From: Clostridiales bacterium
GTDB lineage: Bacteria > Bacillota > Clostridia > Lachnospirales > WRAX01
Direction of reading: 5' to 3'
Length of the DNA: 9,300 bases
Assembly (NCBI GenBank): GCA_031271375.1
Contig: JAISVU010000297.1
Coordinates: 1 to 9,300 of the forward strand
A model generated the notes under the pieces. That model had not been told where the DNA came from, made no database searches, and saw nothing but the letters and a program-made list of their open reading frames with translations. Numbering within the stretch: the first letter of the stretch is position 1; each line of letters begins with the position of its first letter. Position numbers and translations under genes: made by a program. This document shows, piece by piece, positions 1 through 5,933 of the stretch.

Positions 1-873
1 CTGCGCCGCAAGAGAAAAAGCCGTCAGCGGCACAAACACAACCAACAGCCCCAACATAAAGCGCATTTCCGTCACGCGGAACACCTGACGCAGCTTACCC
101 TCGGTAAGCAGCAGCAACACCGCGAAGTTGGAAGCGCCTATAAGCATTAAAACTACCGTGATAATCTCAATAGGGAGGCTCGCGTACTGACCTATGCTCT
201 GGGCTTGTGTCGTGAAGCCGGCCGTTGACAGAGCCGACATCGTATGGCATACCGCGTCGAAGACTTCCATGCCGAAGGCAGCGTACAGTACGGTACCCAG
301 GATAAGATATCCGCCGTAAATCATAGAGATGACCCGGGCTGTCTGCTTTAGGCTCGGCATAATCCTATCCGTATGCCCCTCGGCGCTGTAGAGGGGCATA
401 GACTGCTTGCTTTGGGTTATTACTATGATCATCAGTATCAGCCCAAGACCGCCGCAATACTGCAGAAAGCTGCGGTGGAACAGGAATATCTTGGGCATAA
501 CCGTTACATCGGCGACGCTGAGGCCCGTCGTCGTCCATCCGCTGACGGATTCAAAGAGGGCTTGGATGAAGCTCAGTTCGCCCGCAATAACGAACGGCAT
601 CGCGCCTAATAAAAAGCTGTACGTCCATGTAAAAAGGATGACCAGGCTGCTCCGCTTTACCGAGGATTGCCCGACATCTTCCTTCTTGGTATATGTCATA
701 CCGCACACGCCGATCCCCGCCGCGATAGAAACTATAGACGGAGCCAAGAACGCAGGTATATGCCCGGTCTCCCCGGGATAAAATGGCAGAACGATTAACG
801 GAACGGCTGTGAGAATACCTATCAACACGATGAGCTTGCCGTAGATACTGCCGCCTTTTAGATATTTGAACAC
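1..873 (-). CDS. trkH: TrkH-family potassium uptake subunit, C-terminus cut by window edge
   Basis: This is the membrane, ion-conducting subunit of a Trk/Ktr potassium uptake system, which works with cytoplasmic TrkA-type nucleotide-binding regulators. The 291 codons in the window form a very hydrophobic protein with the family's pore pattern. A first pore helix and filter read SGWTTTGLS (residues 111-119), followed by HRSFLQYCGGLGLI (133-146), and a second pore reads HTMSALSTAGFTT (210-222). The remaining two pore repeats would lie beyond the left edge, so roughly the last third is missing. I chose the GTG at 871-873 as start because it lies 4 bases past the stop of the upstream trkA. The earlier overlapping GTG runs into a stop after seven codons, and the next in-frame ATG would remove the first membrane segment. 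Upstream sequence is only a weak G-rich ribosome site, so translational coupling to trkA is likely. Confidence 0.95.
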   Translation of the reverse strand, partial: MFKYLKGGSIYGKLIVLIGILTAVPLIVLPFYPGETGHIPAFLAPSIVSIAAGIGVCGMTYTKKEDVGQSSVKRSSLVILFTWTYSFLLGAMPFVIAGELSFIQALFESVSGWTTTGLSVADVTVMPKIFLFHRSFLQYCGGLGLILMIIVITQSKQSMPLYSAEGHTDRIMPSLKQTARVISMIYGGYLILGTVLYAAFGMEVFDAVCHTMSALSTAGFTTQAQSIGQYASLPIEIITVVLMLIGASNFAVLLLLTEGKLRQVFRVTEMRFMLGLLVVFVPLTAFSLAAQ

Positions 874-877
874 CCGC

Positions 878-1543
878 TCACCGCCCCGTTAATTCCAGCA
901 CGGCAACCGTTTCGTGATCGTCCGAGGATATGAGCACCAGCACGTCTCCGGCAAGGACGCGTGTGTCGCCCCTGGGGATCAGGCTTCTGTCGCCACGCTG
1001 CACGCACCCGACAATGACCTCTTTGGGCAGGTTCAAATCCTTGAGCTTTTTACCGACGGCAGGAGCGCCGTCCAATATATGCACCTGCGAGACCTTGATA
1101 TTATTCTCGCCAATGGGTATCAGCGTCGTTATCTCGTCCATAAAGGCTTGCTGCTCGATATAAGACGCTATTGTCGTTACGGAGCAGACGACGGAATCAA
1201 TGCCCATGCTATAAAAAAAGTCTATCTTCTTTGGGTCGGATATCATGGCTACGGTGCGCTTAACCTTGAACCGCTTCTTTGAAAGCTCGCATATGACCAG
1301 ATTGTCCGCGTCCTTATCCGACAGCGCGATAGCCATGTCGGCGCCTTGTATCCCCGCGTCCTCCAGAACGAAAGGCTTTGAGCCGTCTCCGTGAAAGACC
1401 TCCAGACGGTCGATCTCGGCTAAAGCAATACATTTATCGTTGTCGTCGTTAATCGCGGTTACGGAATAGCCCTTCTTTATCAGGGAATGGGCAAGGAACT
1501 TCGTCTTATTGAACCCGCCTATGATGAATATCCTTGATTTCAT
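878..1543 (-). CDS. trkA: TrkA-type potassium transport regulator with RCK_N and RCK_C domains and a degenerate nucleotide motif
   Basis: This 221-residue protein is a cytoplasmic gating subunit for the adjacent TrkH. Residues 1-135 form a Rossmann-like RCK_N domain, with HGDGS at 51-55 and ALSDKDAD at 73-80. Residues about 145-217 form an RCK_C (TrkA_C) domain, including LIPRGDTRVLAGDVLVLI at 188-205. The nucleotide-binding glycine motif, normally GxGxxG, reads IIGGFNKTKFLA at 7-18 and lacks the second and third glycines, so NAD(H) or ATP binding may be weakened. The start is secure: the ATG overlaps the stop of the upstream trkA paralogue as ATGA, and a strong GAGGAGGTG ribosome site lies 6 bases before it. 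Length is about half of E. coli TrkA, which carries two RCK units in one chain. Here two separate genes probably supply the two units. The identification is firm; the loss of binding is inference. Confidence 0.93.
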   Translation of the reverse strand: MKSRIFIIGGFNKTKFLAHSLIKKGYSVTAINDDNDKCIALAEIDRLEVFHGDGSKPFVLEDAGIQGADMAIALSDKDADNLVICELSKKRFKVKRTVAMISDPKKIDFFYSMGIDSVVCSVTTIASYIEQQAFMDEITTLIPIGENNIKVSQVHILDGAPAVGKKLKDLNLPKEVIVGCVQRGDRSLIPRGDTRVLAGDVLVLISSDDHETVAVLELTGR

Positions 1544-1998
1544 TGCCGCACCTCCTCTTTACTGGGTTCGTTGGGGTGCATCAACTTGTCGATCTCCTTC
1601 ATTGACAGGACGGCCGGGGAGATCGTGTCTATCTTGAAATCACGGTAAACAAACTCCCGCTCCGGGTCATAAAGCCTCGCTATCACATGCTCGATACCGA
1701 ACATCTTCTTAGCTATCTGAGCCACTAGGATATTGGTGTTATCGTAATTTGTTACCGTTACGACGGCGGAGGCCCGCTCTATTCCAGCCTCGCAAAGGAC
1801 ATTGATGTATGTAGCGTCGCCTACCAGCGTTAAGCCGGAATATGAGGGCGAGAGCTTGCGGAACGCGTCGGCGGTAAGGTCAATGATAATTACGCCCAGG
1901 CCTTCCTCGCTCAGCCTGTTTGCCAGATTTGCCCCCAGCCGCCCACAGCCCGCGATAATGGTGTAATCGTCCGCCTTGCTTCTCCAAAACGGCCTCAA
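1540..1998 (-). CDS. trkA: TrkA-type regulator consisting of the RCK_N domain only (TTG start)
   Basis: This is a second Trk regulator, directly upstream of the RCK_N+RCK_C paralogue and overlapping its start as ATGA. With the TTG start it is 152 residues and essentially one RCK_N domain. The intact glycine motif AGCGRLGANLA lies at 16-26, an acidic residue at the end of the second strand (VIIID, D40), and LVGDAT at 58-63. There is no RCK_C ligand domain; the chain ends in a charged tail after a predicted helix. I prefer TTG at 1996-1998 because a very strong GAAGGGGGAG ribosome site ends 8 bases upstream. The in-frame ATGs at 2046 and 2082 would overlap the exonuclease gene, have no comparable site, and add 16 or 28 residues before the Rossmann strand with no family counterpart. 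It presumably assembles with the downstream TrkA into the gating ring on TrkH. Confidence 0.88.
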   Translation of the reverse strand: MRPFWRSKADDYTIIAGCGRLGANLANRLSEEGLGVIIIDLTADAFRKLSPSYSGLTLVGDATYINVLCEAGIERASAVVTVTNYDNTNILVAQIAKKMFGIEHVIARLYDPEREFVYRDFKIDTISPAVLSMKEIDKLMHPNEPSKEEVRQ

Positions 1999-2006
1999 TT
2001 GGACTG

Positions 2007-2016
2007 CTCCCCCTTC
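2007..2016 (-). promoter_or_regulatory. Ribosome binding site that fixes the TTG start of the RCK_N-only trkA
   Basis: Read on the minus strand the bases are GAAGGGGGAG, strongly complementary to the 16S anti-Shine-Dalgarno end. An 8-base spacer leads to TTG at 1996-1998. The site falls in the 25-base gap after the exonuclease stop at 2024-2026, which is where a start signal for the next gene would be expected. It is the main reason to reject the longer ATG-initiated versions. Confidence 0.8.
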
Positions 2017-2023
2017 AAGAGTA

Positions 2024-2839
2024 TTAATACCGTATTCTGGGAACATCAAAGCGCCCGGCGCGCCCCAGCTTATATATTTCAAGAACCGCCGTTTTCTCCT
2101 GCTCCGTCAGCTTCCGCTGCAGCAGATGTTCCGTGTGGATGAACAGCAGCTTGATATTAACCTCGTTTATCTTACCGATAATGCTCTCTTTAAGCTCCCG
2201 GATGTTGATGGACTGTATCTGCGCGAAACCCTTCATTTCCTTGTCGTTCATCAGGTATCTCAATAGATCCGCCGTGTATTCAGCGTCGCTGAGTGCGTTG
2301 TGGAACGGTCTTTTTATCGTCAGCCCCGCCGCCTCAATGGCAGTTTTAAGCCCCACCTGCTGCGACAGCTGAACAGGGTCGATTTCCTCGCCCTCGTTCC
2401 CGGCAGCCGTTTGCTTGCGGTAGGCGCCGTATAGCTTCTGGACGTTAAGATACCGGCGCGGCAGCCGGTTATAATCCAAATCATAATATAGGATGTTCTT
2501 ATAAAGTTCCTTTATGTCGTCCCCGCCCCAGGTGCAGAAAACAGCCCGCCTGCCTATCGCGAAGCTAAAAAAATCCTCGTAGACCTCCGTGAAGTCCGGG
2601 GCTTTCCTGAGTTCGCTCATAGTGAGCCCTGTCATGCGCTGGACATAGGGATGAAGCCTTTTATATATCCTAGGCCTGATCGGCGTTATTAGCCTTTCCT
2701 TAACATTAAACTCATCGTCCGTCAGTACCGCGCCTATTTGTATTATCTCCGACGGGCAGGCCGGCTCGGGCTCCGGCCCGTTCTCGGTTTGAAAATCAAA
2801 GTATTGATTAAATTCAAAGTCAATAACGCAATATAGCAT
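2024..2839 (-). CDS. DEDDh-type 3'-5' exonuclease, ERI1/KapD-like
   Basis: This 271-residue protein is a predicted metal-dependent 3'-5' exonuclease of the RNase T/DnaQ superfamily. The DEDDh residues are visible: motif I VIDFEF at 5-10 (D7, E9), motif II around TWGGDD at 103-108, and motif III PFHNALSDAEYTADL at 178-192 with H180 and D185. EIIQIGAV at 31-38 and the DFEF motif resemble the ERI1/3'hExo and KapD branch more than DNA polymerase proofreading subunits, suggesting RNA or single-stranded DNA ends as substrate; the substrate itself is not readable here. Residues about 200-271 form a helical C-terminal extension outside the catalytic core. The ATG at 2837-2839 follows a GGGGA ribosome site at 6 bases. 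It is the first gene of a probable unit with trkA-trkA-trkH, and no functional tie to potassium transport is obvious. Confidence 0.87.
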   Translation of the reverse strand: MLYCVIDFEFNQYFDFQTENGPEPEPACPSEIIQIGAVLTDDEFNVKERLITPIRPRIYKRLHPYVQRMTGLTMSELRKAPDFTEVYEDFFSFAIGRRAVFCTWGGDDIKELYKNILYYDLDYNRLPRRYLNVQKLYGAYRKQTAAGNEGEEIDPVQLSQQVGLKTAIEAAGLTIKRPFHNALSDAEYTADLLRYLMNDKEMKGFAQIQSINIRELKESIIGKINEVNIKLLFIHTEHLLQRKLTEQEKTAVLEIYKLGRAGRFDVPRIRY

Positions 2840-2854
2840 AGAATTCCCCGTTTA

Positions 2855-2865
2855 CGCCAAAGGCG
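2855..2865 (-). other. Short hairpin in the exonuclease leader
   Basis: Read on the minus strand the bases are CGCC-TTT-GGCG, a perfect 4-base stem with a 3-base loop, about 15 bases upstream of the exonuclease ATG and just before its GGGGA ribosome site. It is too short to be a terminator. It could modestly affect ribosome access or be chance. Confidence 0.3.
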
Positions 2866-2894
2866 AAGTGAAAGTTGAAGAAAGATTACCGACC

Positions 2895-2923
2895 ATTGTA
2901 CCTCAAATCTTAAACATCCGCAA
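2895..2923 (-). promoter_or_regulatory. Possible sigma-A promoter for exonuclease-trkA-trkA-trkH
   Basis: On the minus strand TTGCGG (2918-2923) and TACAAT (2895-2900) are separated by 17 bases. The -10 matches consensus at five of six positions and the -35 only at the first three. Transcription would start near 2888, giving a leader of about 50 bases. It sits in the only sizeable gap (89 bases) in this part of the minus-strand gene series, which supports a transcription break here. No terminator with a U-tract is visible after the upstream gene. Confidence 0.4.
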
Positions 2924-2928
2924 CTACA

Positions 2929-3855
2929 TTATTTGTTCTTTGCTCTGTCAATCATCGCCAGCGCCGCCGCGCCCGCCTCCGGCTTCTCGTCGCCGGGCAG
3001 TATCTGGATATCGGGGAACAACGAGCGTAATAGCGCGGAAGCCTGGCGGAACAGGCTCTCGTTTAGCATAAGCGTCGGCCCTCCCAGCACGAGAACGGTC
3101 CTGTCTCCGGTTTTTTTACCTGCTTCTATCATCGGCTTCGCGAAACCGGCAAGGCCGTGGGCGGCTTGGGTTTCGATTTCCAGCGCCGCCTTGTCCCCGG
3201 AGAGACCGGCGGTCTTTACATGCGCGGACAGCTCGGAAAGGACTTTGGGGTCAAAATCAACATGCTTTATTATCGGCAGAATCTCCGGGACGGTCTTTAC
3301 ATTAAAATGCTTTGTTATCAGCGCAGTCAGCGCCGTATCCTTCGCTCTGCCGTCGAATGCGGCGAAAACCCGGCGCAGCGCGGACGCGCCTATAGCGTGC
3401 CCGGAGCCTGGGGTTTCGATTATATAGCCGTAATTGCCATGAAACGTCTCGCCGCTGTCTTCTCTCAATATGTATCCCGCAACATCGGCGCCGGATGTAA
3501 CCAGCATACCTGCGGAGTTCCCCGCTTTGGCGGCAAGAAGGGCTCTCTCCCCGCAGACAATTTTTACGGGGCATGAGAACCCTATATTCTTAAACATCTT
3601 TGCGACAGCCGCCTCGTTCGGCTTAACCAGCGCCGCGTCCATAGAAAAACAAACGCCGCCGCATTCGCGGATGCTGGTGTTTGTAAGGCGGCTTATCTCT
3701 TTTACGAGGGACAGGACATTCTGCGCGACGGAAGCCGCAGGGAGGCGGCTTAAATCAACCGATGCCCCGCTGTGCCGCCCAACGGTCTTTTTATTGCCGT
3801 CCAGCATCATAAGGCTCCCGAAACGCCCGCGCCCGTCAATGCCTAAATAATACAT
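2929..3855 (-). CDS. Divergent BadF/BadG/BcrA or N-acetylglucosamine-kinase-like ASKHA protein
   Basis: This 308-residue protein has the two-lobed acetate/sugar kinase-Hsp70-actin layout of the BadF/BadG/BcrA/BcrD family, which includes N-acetylglucosamine kinases and activators of 2-hydroxyacyl-CoA dehydratases. Family-like segments are YLGIDG at 3-8, GHAIGASALRRVFAAFDGR at 152-170, VLVLGGPTLMLNE at 254-266, and PEAGAAALAM at 292-301. There is no CxxC iron-sulfur signature of the dehydratase activators, so a sugar-kinase-like fold is the better comparison. The nucleotide loops are degraded. The usual GGGTKT after the first Asp reads GRGRFG (8-13), and the usual GTGS phosphate-2 loop reads SGADVAG (121-127). 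It may be a weak or inactive kinase, a sensor, or a kinase with altered specificity. Its ATG follows the zinc-ribbon gene by 24 bases, so the two are probably cotranscribed. Confidence 0.78.
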   Translation of the reverse strand: MYYLGIDGRGRFGSLMMLDGNKKTVGRHSGASVDLSRLPAASVAQNVLSLVKEISRLTNTSIRECGGVCFSMDAALVKPNEAAVAKMFKNIGFSCPVKIVCGERALLAAKAGNSAGMLVTSGADVAGYILREDSGETFHGNYGYIIETPGSGHAIGASALRRVFAAFDGRAKDTALTALITKHFNVKTVPEILPIIKHVDFDPKVLSELSAHVKTAGLSGDKAALEIETQAAHGLAGFAKPMIEAGKKTGDRTVLVLGGPTLMLNESLFRQASALLRSLFPDIQILPGDEKPEAGAAALAMIDRAKNK

Positions 3856-3879
3856 AGAATCACCGATTACCGATCTGCG

Positions 3880-4143
3880 CTACATATTCCACATCATGTT
3901 CGTAACGATCATCATGTCTTCGCTGTCTTTGTTGTCACATTCCGTGAAGTCGATAATATCATCGCCAAAACGTTCCGCATAGTCTTTAAGACGCAGATAT
4001 ATCATATCGGGTACAACGGTCTTTTTGCAGTTAGGGCAGTATAGAGCCGGAACGTTGACGGCCTGTTTCTTTACGCCGTTATAATCAAATTCGGTTTCTG
4101 TTAAAACACGCTCGGCCTTTGATTTACACTCTCCGCATTTCAT
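3880..4143 (-). CDS. Small YgiT/MqsA-type zinc-ribbon protein without HTH domain
   Basis: This 87-residue protein has CGEC at residues 3-6 and CPNC at 36-39, two CxxC knuckles about 30 residues apart, as in the N-terminal zinc domain of MqsA/YgiT. The sequence between them (ETEFDYNG and VNVPALYCPNCK) fits that family. MqsA proper continues into an XRE helix-turn-helix that binds DNA. Here the chain ends with an acidic segment and a methionine-rich tail (residues 77-87), so DNA binding of that kind is not supported. No MqsR-like toxin gene is adjacent, making a toxin-antitoxin role unlikely from context. The ATG has a good GGAGGACAAAAG ribosome site. It probably binds zinc and could be a small adaptor; its function is unknown. 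Confidence 0.82.
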   Translation of the reverse strand: MKCGECKSKAERVLTETEFDYNGVKKQAVNVPALYCPNCKKTVVPDMIYLRLKDYAERFGDDIIDFTECDNKDSEDMMIVTNMMWNM

Positions 4144-4280
4144 CTTTTGTCCTCCGTTTTATTGAATATAAGTCCCTTATTGTTTAGAGGCTGGTGTTCT
4201 ACCGCTAATGGTATCACAACAGCCTCTATCATACAAGTCATTTATGCTTTATTATTGCCTTCATTATTGGCATTGGCGGC
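4144..4280. repeat. Intergenic region with a nested hairpin (arms 4185-4193 and 4220-4228)
   Basis: The 137 bases between floA and the zinc-ribbon gene contain a perfect 9-base inverted repeat, TAGAGGCTG and CAGCCTCTA. After one mismatch the stem can continue for three more pairs. Inside the loop is a second small inverted repeat, TACC (4200-4203) and GGTA (4210-4213). Neither strand has a T-run after the stem, so it does not look like a standard intrinsic terminator. It may be an RNA processing or attenuation structure that lets the downstream genes be expressed differently from nfeD-floA, or a protein-binding palindrome. I see no convincing promoter in this stretch. Confidence 0.55.
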
Positions 4281-5273
4281 CTAATTCTTTGCCTTAACCG
4301 AAACATCCACATTGGAGGCGGCGAACCCGTCGCGCATCCTGGTGTCAGCCTGGGTGTTTTCCATCCTGAAATAATCCATAACCCCCATGTTGCCGCTGCG
4401 CAGGGCTTCGGCAAGCGCCAGCGGCACCGCGGCTTCGGCCTCGACGACCTTTGCCCGCATCTCCTGTACGCTGGCCTTCATCTCCTGCTCATGGGCTATG
4501 GCTATGGCGCGGCGTTCCTCAGCCCTCGCCTGGGCGATCTGCTTGTCGGCTTCGGCCTGCTCTATCTGGAGGCTAGCGCCTATGTTCCGGCCAACGTCAA
4601 CGTCGGCGATGTCGATTGAGAGGATTTCAAACGCCGTCCCTGAATCCAGGCCCTTTGCGAGAACCGTCCGGGAAATCAAGTCGGGGTTTTCCAGAATATC
4701 CTTGTGGCTGGAAGAAGAACCCACCGTCGTAACAATACCCTCGCCTACGCGGGCGATAACGGTTTCCTCGCCCGCCCCGCCTATCAGGCGCGACAGATTG
4801 GTCCGCACCGTGACCCTTGCCATAACCTTAACCTCAATGCCGTTAATCGCTACGGCGGCGATCCAGGGCGTCTCAATTATCTTGGGCTTGACGCTCATCC
4901 GCACCGCCTCGAAAACGTCGCGGCCCGCAAGGTCTATCGCGGCGGCGCGTTCAAAGCTCAGATCCAGGTCGGCCCTATGCGAGGCGATAAGGGCGTCCAC
5001 GACGTTGTCCACCCGTCCGCCGGACAGCAGATGGGATTCCAGCTGATTCACCGACATTTCAAGCCCCGCCTTGCGTATTTTTATCAGCGGGCGGATGACC
5101 CGGTCCGGCCTGACCCGGCGAAGCCGCATCCCGATAAGGGAAAAGATACTTACCTTCACCCCTGCGGCCATAGCCGAAATCCACAGCCCCACCGGTACGA
5201 AACTGAAGAAAATCGACAGAAACAGCACCGCGACGGCAATAATAATCAGCACAAACAGCGCTCCATCAGGCAT
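4281..5273 (-). CDS. floA: Flotillin-like membrane microdomain protein FloA
   Basis: FloA is a bacterial flotillin that assembles at the cytoplasmic membrane into functional microdomains affecting protein localisation, fluidity and signalling. The 330-residue length matches the roughly 331-residue B. subtilis protein. An N-terminal hydrophobic hairpin spans about residues 5-50, followed by the SPFH/PHB region (about 60-210, with IETPWIAAVAINGIEVKVMA around 134-153). An Ala/Glu-rich coiled-coil follows (about 235-290, including QIEQAEADKQIAQARAEERR), and the conserved tail contains GNMGVMDYFRMENTQADTRM. The ATG at 5271-5273 has a strong AAGGAGGA ribosome site, and the gene begins 15 bases after nfeD, the standard partner arrangement. 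Both genes should be translated from one mRNA starting near 5830. Confidence 0.97.
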   Translation of the reverse strand: MPDGALFVLIIIAVAVLFLSIFFSFVPVGLWISAMAAGVKVSIFSLIGMRLRRVRPDRVIRPLIKIRKAGLEMSVNQLESHLLSGGRVDNVVDALIASHRADLDLSFERAAAIDLAGRDVFEAVRMSVKPKIIETPWIAAVAINGIEVKVMARVTVRTNLSRLIGGAGEETVIARVGEGIVTTVGSSSSHKDILENPDLISRTVLAKGLDSGTAFEILSIDIADVDVGRNIGASLQIEQAEADKQIAQARAEERRAIAIAHEQEMKASVQEMRAKVVEAEAAVPLALAEALRSGNMGVMDYFRMENTQADTRMRDGFAASNVDVSVKAKN

Positions 5274-5288
5274 ACATCTTCCTCCTTT

Positions 5289-5786
5289 TTATTGTAGTTT
5301 TCTGGTTTCTGAGCCCTCGGTTCTCGTCTCTTCCCTTACTACGAGCTTGCCGCCTTCGGCGCTGACGGCTCGCACGACCGCCCCGGCTTCAATGAAGGGG
5401 CCGTCCGAATAGGCTTCAACCACCGCGCCGGCGAAGCTCACGGAGCCTATGGGCCTCAGGGACGTCACCGCGACGCCTTCCATGCGCTCAAATCCAAGAA
5501 GCTCGTTTGTGGGAGGTTCCTTGTTCAAGCTCTCCTCCAGTACCAGCCTGCCCGGCAGACCGCGCTTAGACGACAGCTTGAAAAACCCGAATACCCCAAG
5601 CCCCATCAAGGCCAGCTCCGCCGTGGCATAAAATATGCCGAACCTTACAAACAGCGCCATCAGCACCGCCGAAGCCAGAAGCGCCGCAAGCCCCAGCGCC
5701 CCGGCAATCCCGAAGCCGGGGAAGAACGCCTCGGCCGCCAGCAGAACAATCCCAAGCACCAGTAAAACAATCACCAAACCTTCCAT
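5289..5786 (-). CDS. nfeD: NfeD-family membrane protein, short form without protease domain
   Basis: NfeD proteins are encoded next to flotillin or stomatin homologues and are thought to act with them in the membrane. This 165-residue short form has three predicted membrane segments (about residues 3-20, 26-47 and 50-70), including AEAFFPGFGIAGALGLAAL at 18-36. A soluble C-terminal OB-fold domain covers about 100-152 (RMEGVAVTSLRPIGSVSFAG at 101-120). The N-terminal ClpP-like serine protease found in long NfeD proteins is absent. The ATG at 5784-5786 follows an AAAGGA ribosome site at a slightly long spacing of 10 bases. It is the promoter-proximal gene of the nfeD-floA pair, with a 15-base gap to floA. 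Confidence 0.93.
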   Translation of the reverse strand: MEGLVIVLLVLGIVLLAAEAFFPGFGIAGALGLAALLASAVLMALFVRFGIFYATAELALMGLGVFGFFKLSSKRGLPGRLVLEESLNKEPPTNELLGFERMEGVAVTSLRPIGSVSFAGAVVEAYSDGPFIEAGAVVRAVSAEGGKLVVREETRTEGSETRKLQ

Positions 5787-5814
5787 CGCCCGTCATCCTT
5801 TCATATTTTAATTT

Positions 5815-5836
5815 GAGGTAACTCTTATTTACCCTC
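5815..5836. promoter_or_regulatory. Imperfect palindrome over the nfeD transcription start
   Basis: The plus-strand bases GAGGTAA (5815-5821) and TTACCCTC (5829-5836) form an inverted repeat with one extra C. It lies immediately downstream of the -10 box and covers the predicted minus-strand start site near 5830. The position suits either an operator for a repressor or a weak 5' hairpin in the nfeD mRNA. No regulator can be named from the sequence. Confidence 0.4.
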
Positions 5837-5865
5837 ATTATAGCATACCCTTTGAAAAATGTAAA
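5837..5865 (-). promoter_or_regulatory. Sigma-A-type promoter for nfeD-floA
   Basis: Read on the minus strand, TTTACA (5860-5865) and TATAAT (5837-5842) are separated by exactly 17 bases, and TGC immediately precedes the -10 box as an extended -10 element. The -35 matches consensus at five of six positions and the -10 at all six. This is the best promoter in the window. Transcription should start near 5830, giving a leader of about 45 bases before nfeD. Confidence 0.85.
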
Positions 5866-5868
5866 TAG

Positions 5869-5896
5869 TAAATTTTAATTACCTTCATAAAATTTA
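5869..5896. repeat. AT-rich palindrome between the two divergent promoters
   Basis: Perfect 8-base arms, TAAATTTT (5869-5876) and AAAATTTA (5889-5896), flank a 12-base centre. The palindrome sits just upstream of both -35 elements, occupying the space between the divergent promoters. That is a natural position for a shared regulator, but in such AT-rich sequence a chance palindrome or a simple UP-element-like tract is also possible. Confidence 0.5.
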
Positions 5897-5898
5897 TC

Positions 5899-5925
5899 TG
5901 TACATTATTTATGATCTGATATATT
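5899..5925 (+). promoter_or_regulatory. Extended -10 promoter for yigZ, nearly leaderless
   Basis: TGATATATT (5917-5925) is an extended -10 element, TGn followed by TATATT, with five of six matches. An alternative -10, TATTAT (5922-5927), lies 17 bases after TGTACA (5899-5904). Either choice puts the transcription start within about three bases of the yigZ ATG at 5934. This agrees with the absence of any ribosome binding site there. Confidence 0.55.
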
Positions 5926-5933
5926 ATCTATAT

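Noticed and set aside
2933..3427. Long plus-strand open frame opposite the BadF-like gene
   Set aside because: It is antisense to a recognisable protein and rich in Ser/Ala/Pro, as expected from the complement of GC-rich coding sequence; no start signal is seen.
3861..3874. Tandem 7-base repeat CACCGAT-TACCGAT before the BadF-like gene
   Set aside because: Two short copies are easily due to chance, and they coincide with a weak ribosome site; no wider array exists.
3880..4143. MqsRA-type toxin-antitoxin system
   Set aside because: Only the zinc-ribbon half is present, there is no HTH domain, and neither neighbour resembles an MqsR toxin.
4387..5046. 219-codon plus-strand open frame opposite floA
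   Set aside because: It is the mirror of the Ala/Glu-rich flotillin coding region; composition is Ser/Arg/Ala and there is no ribosome site.
5566..5838. A 90-codon minus-strand open frame covering the nfeD start
   Set aside because: It overlaps nfeD in another frame, has low-complexity Gly/Ala composition, and matches no family; NfeD is unmistakable in the other frame.
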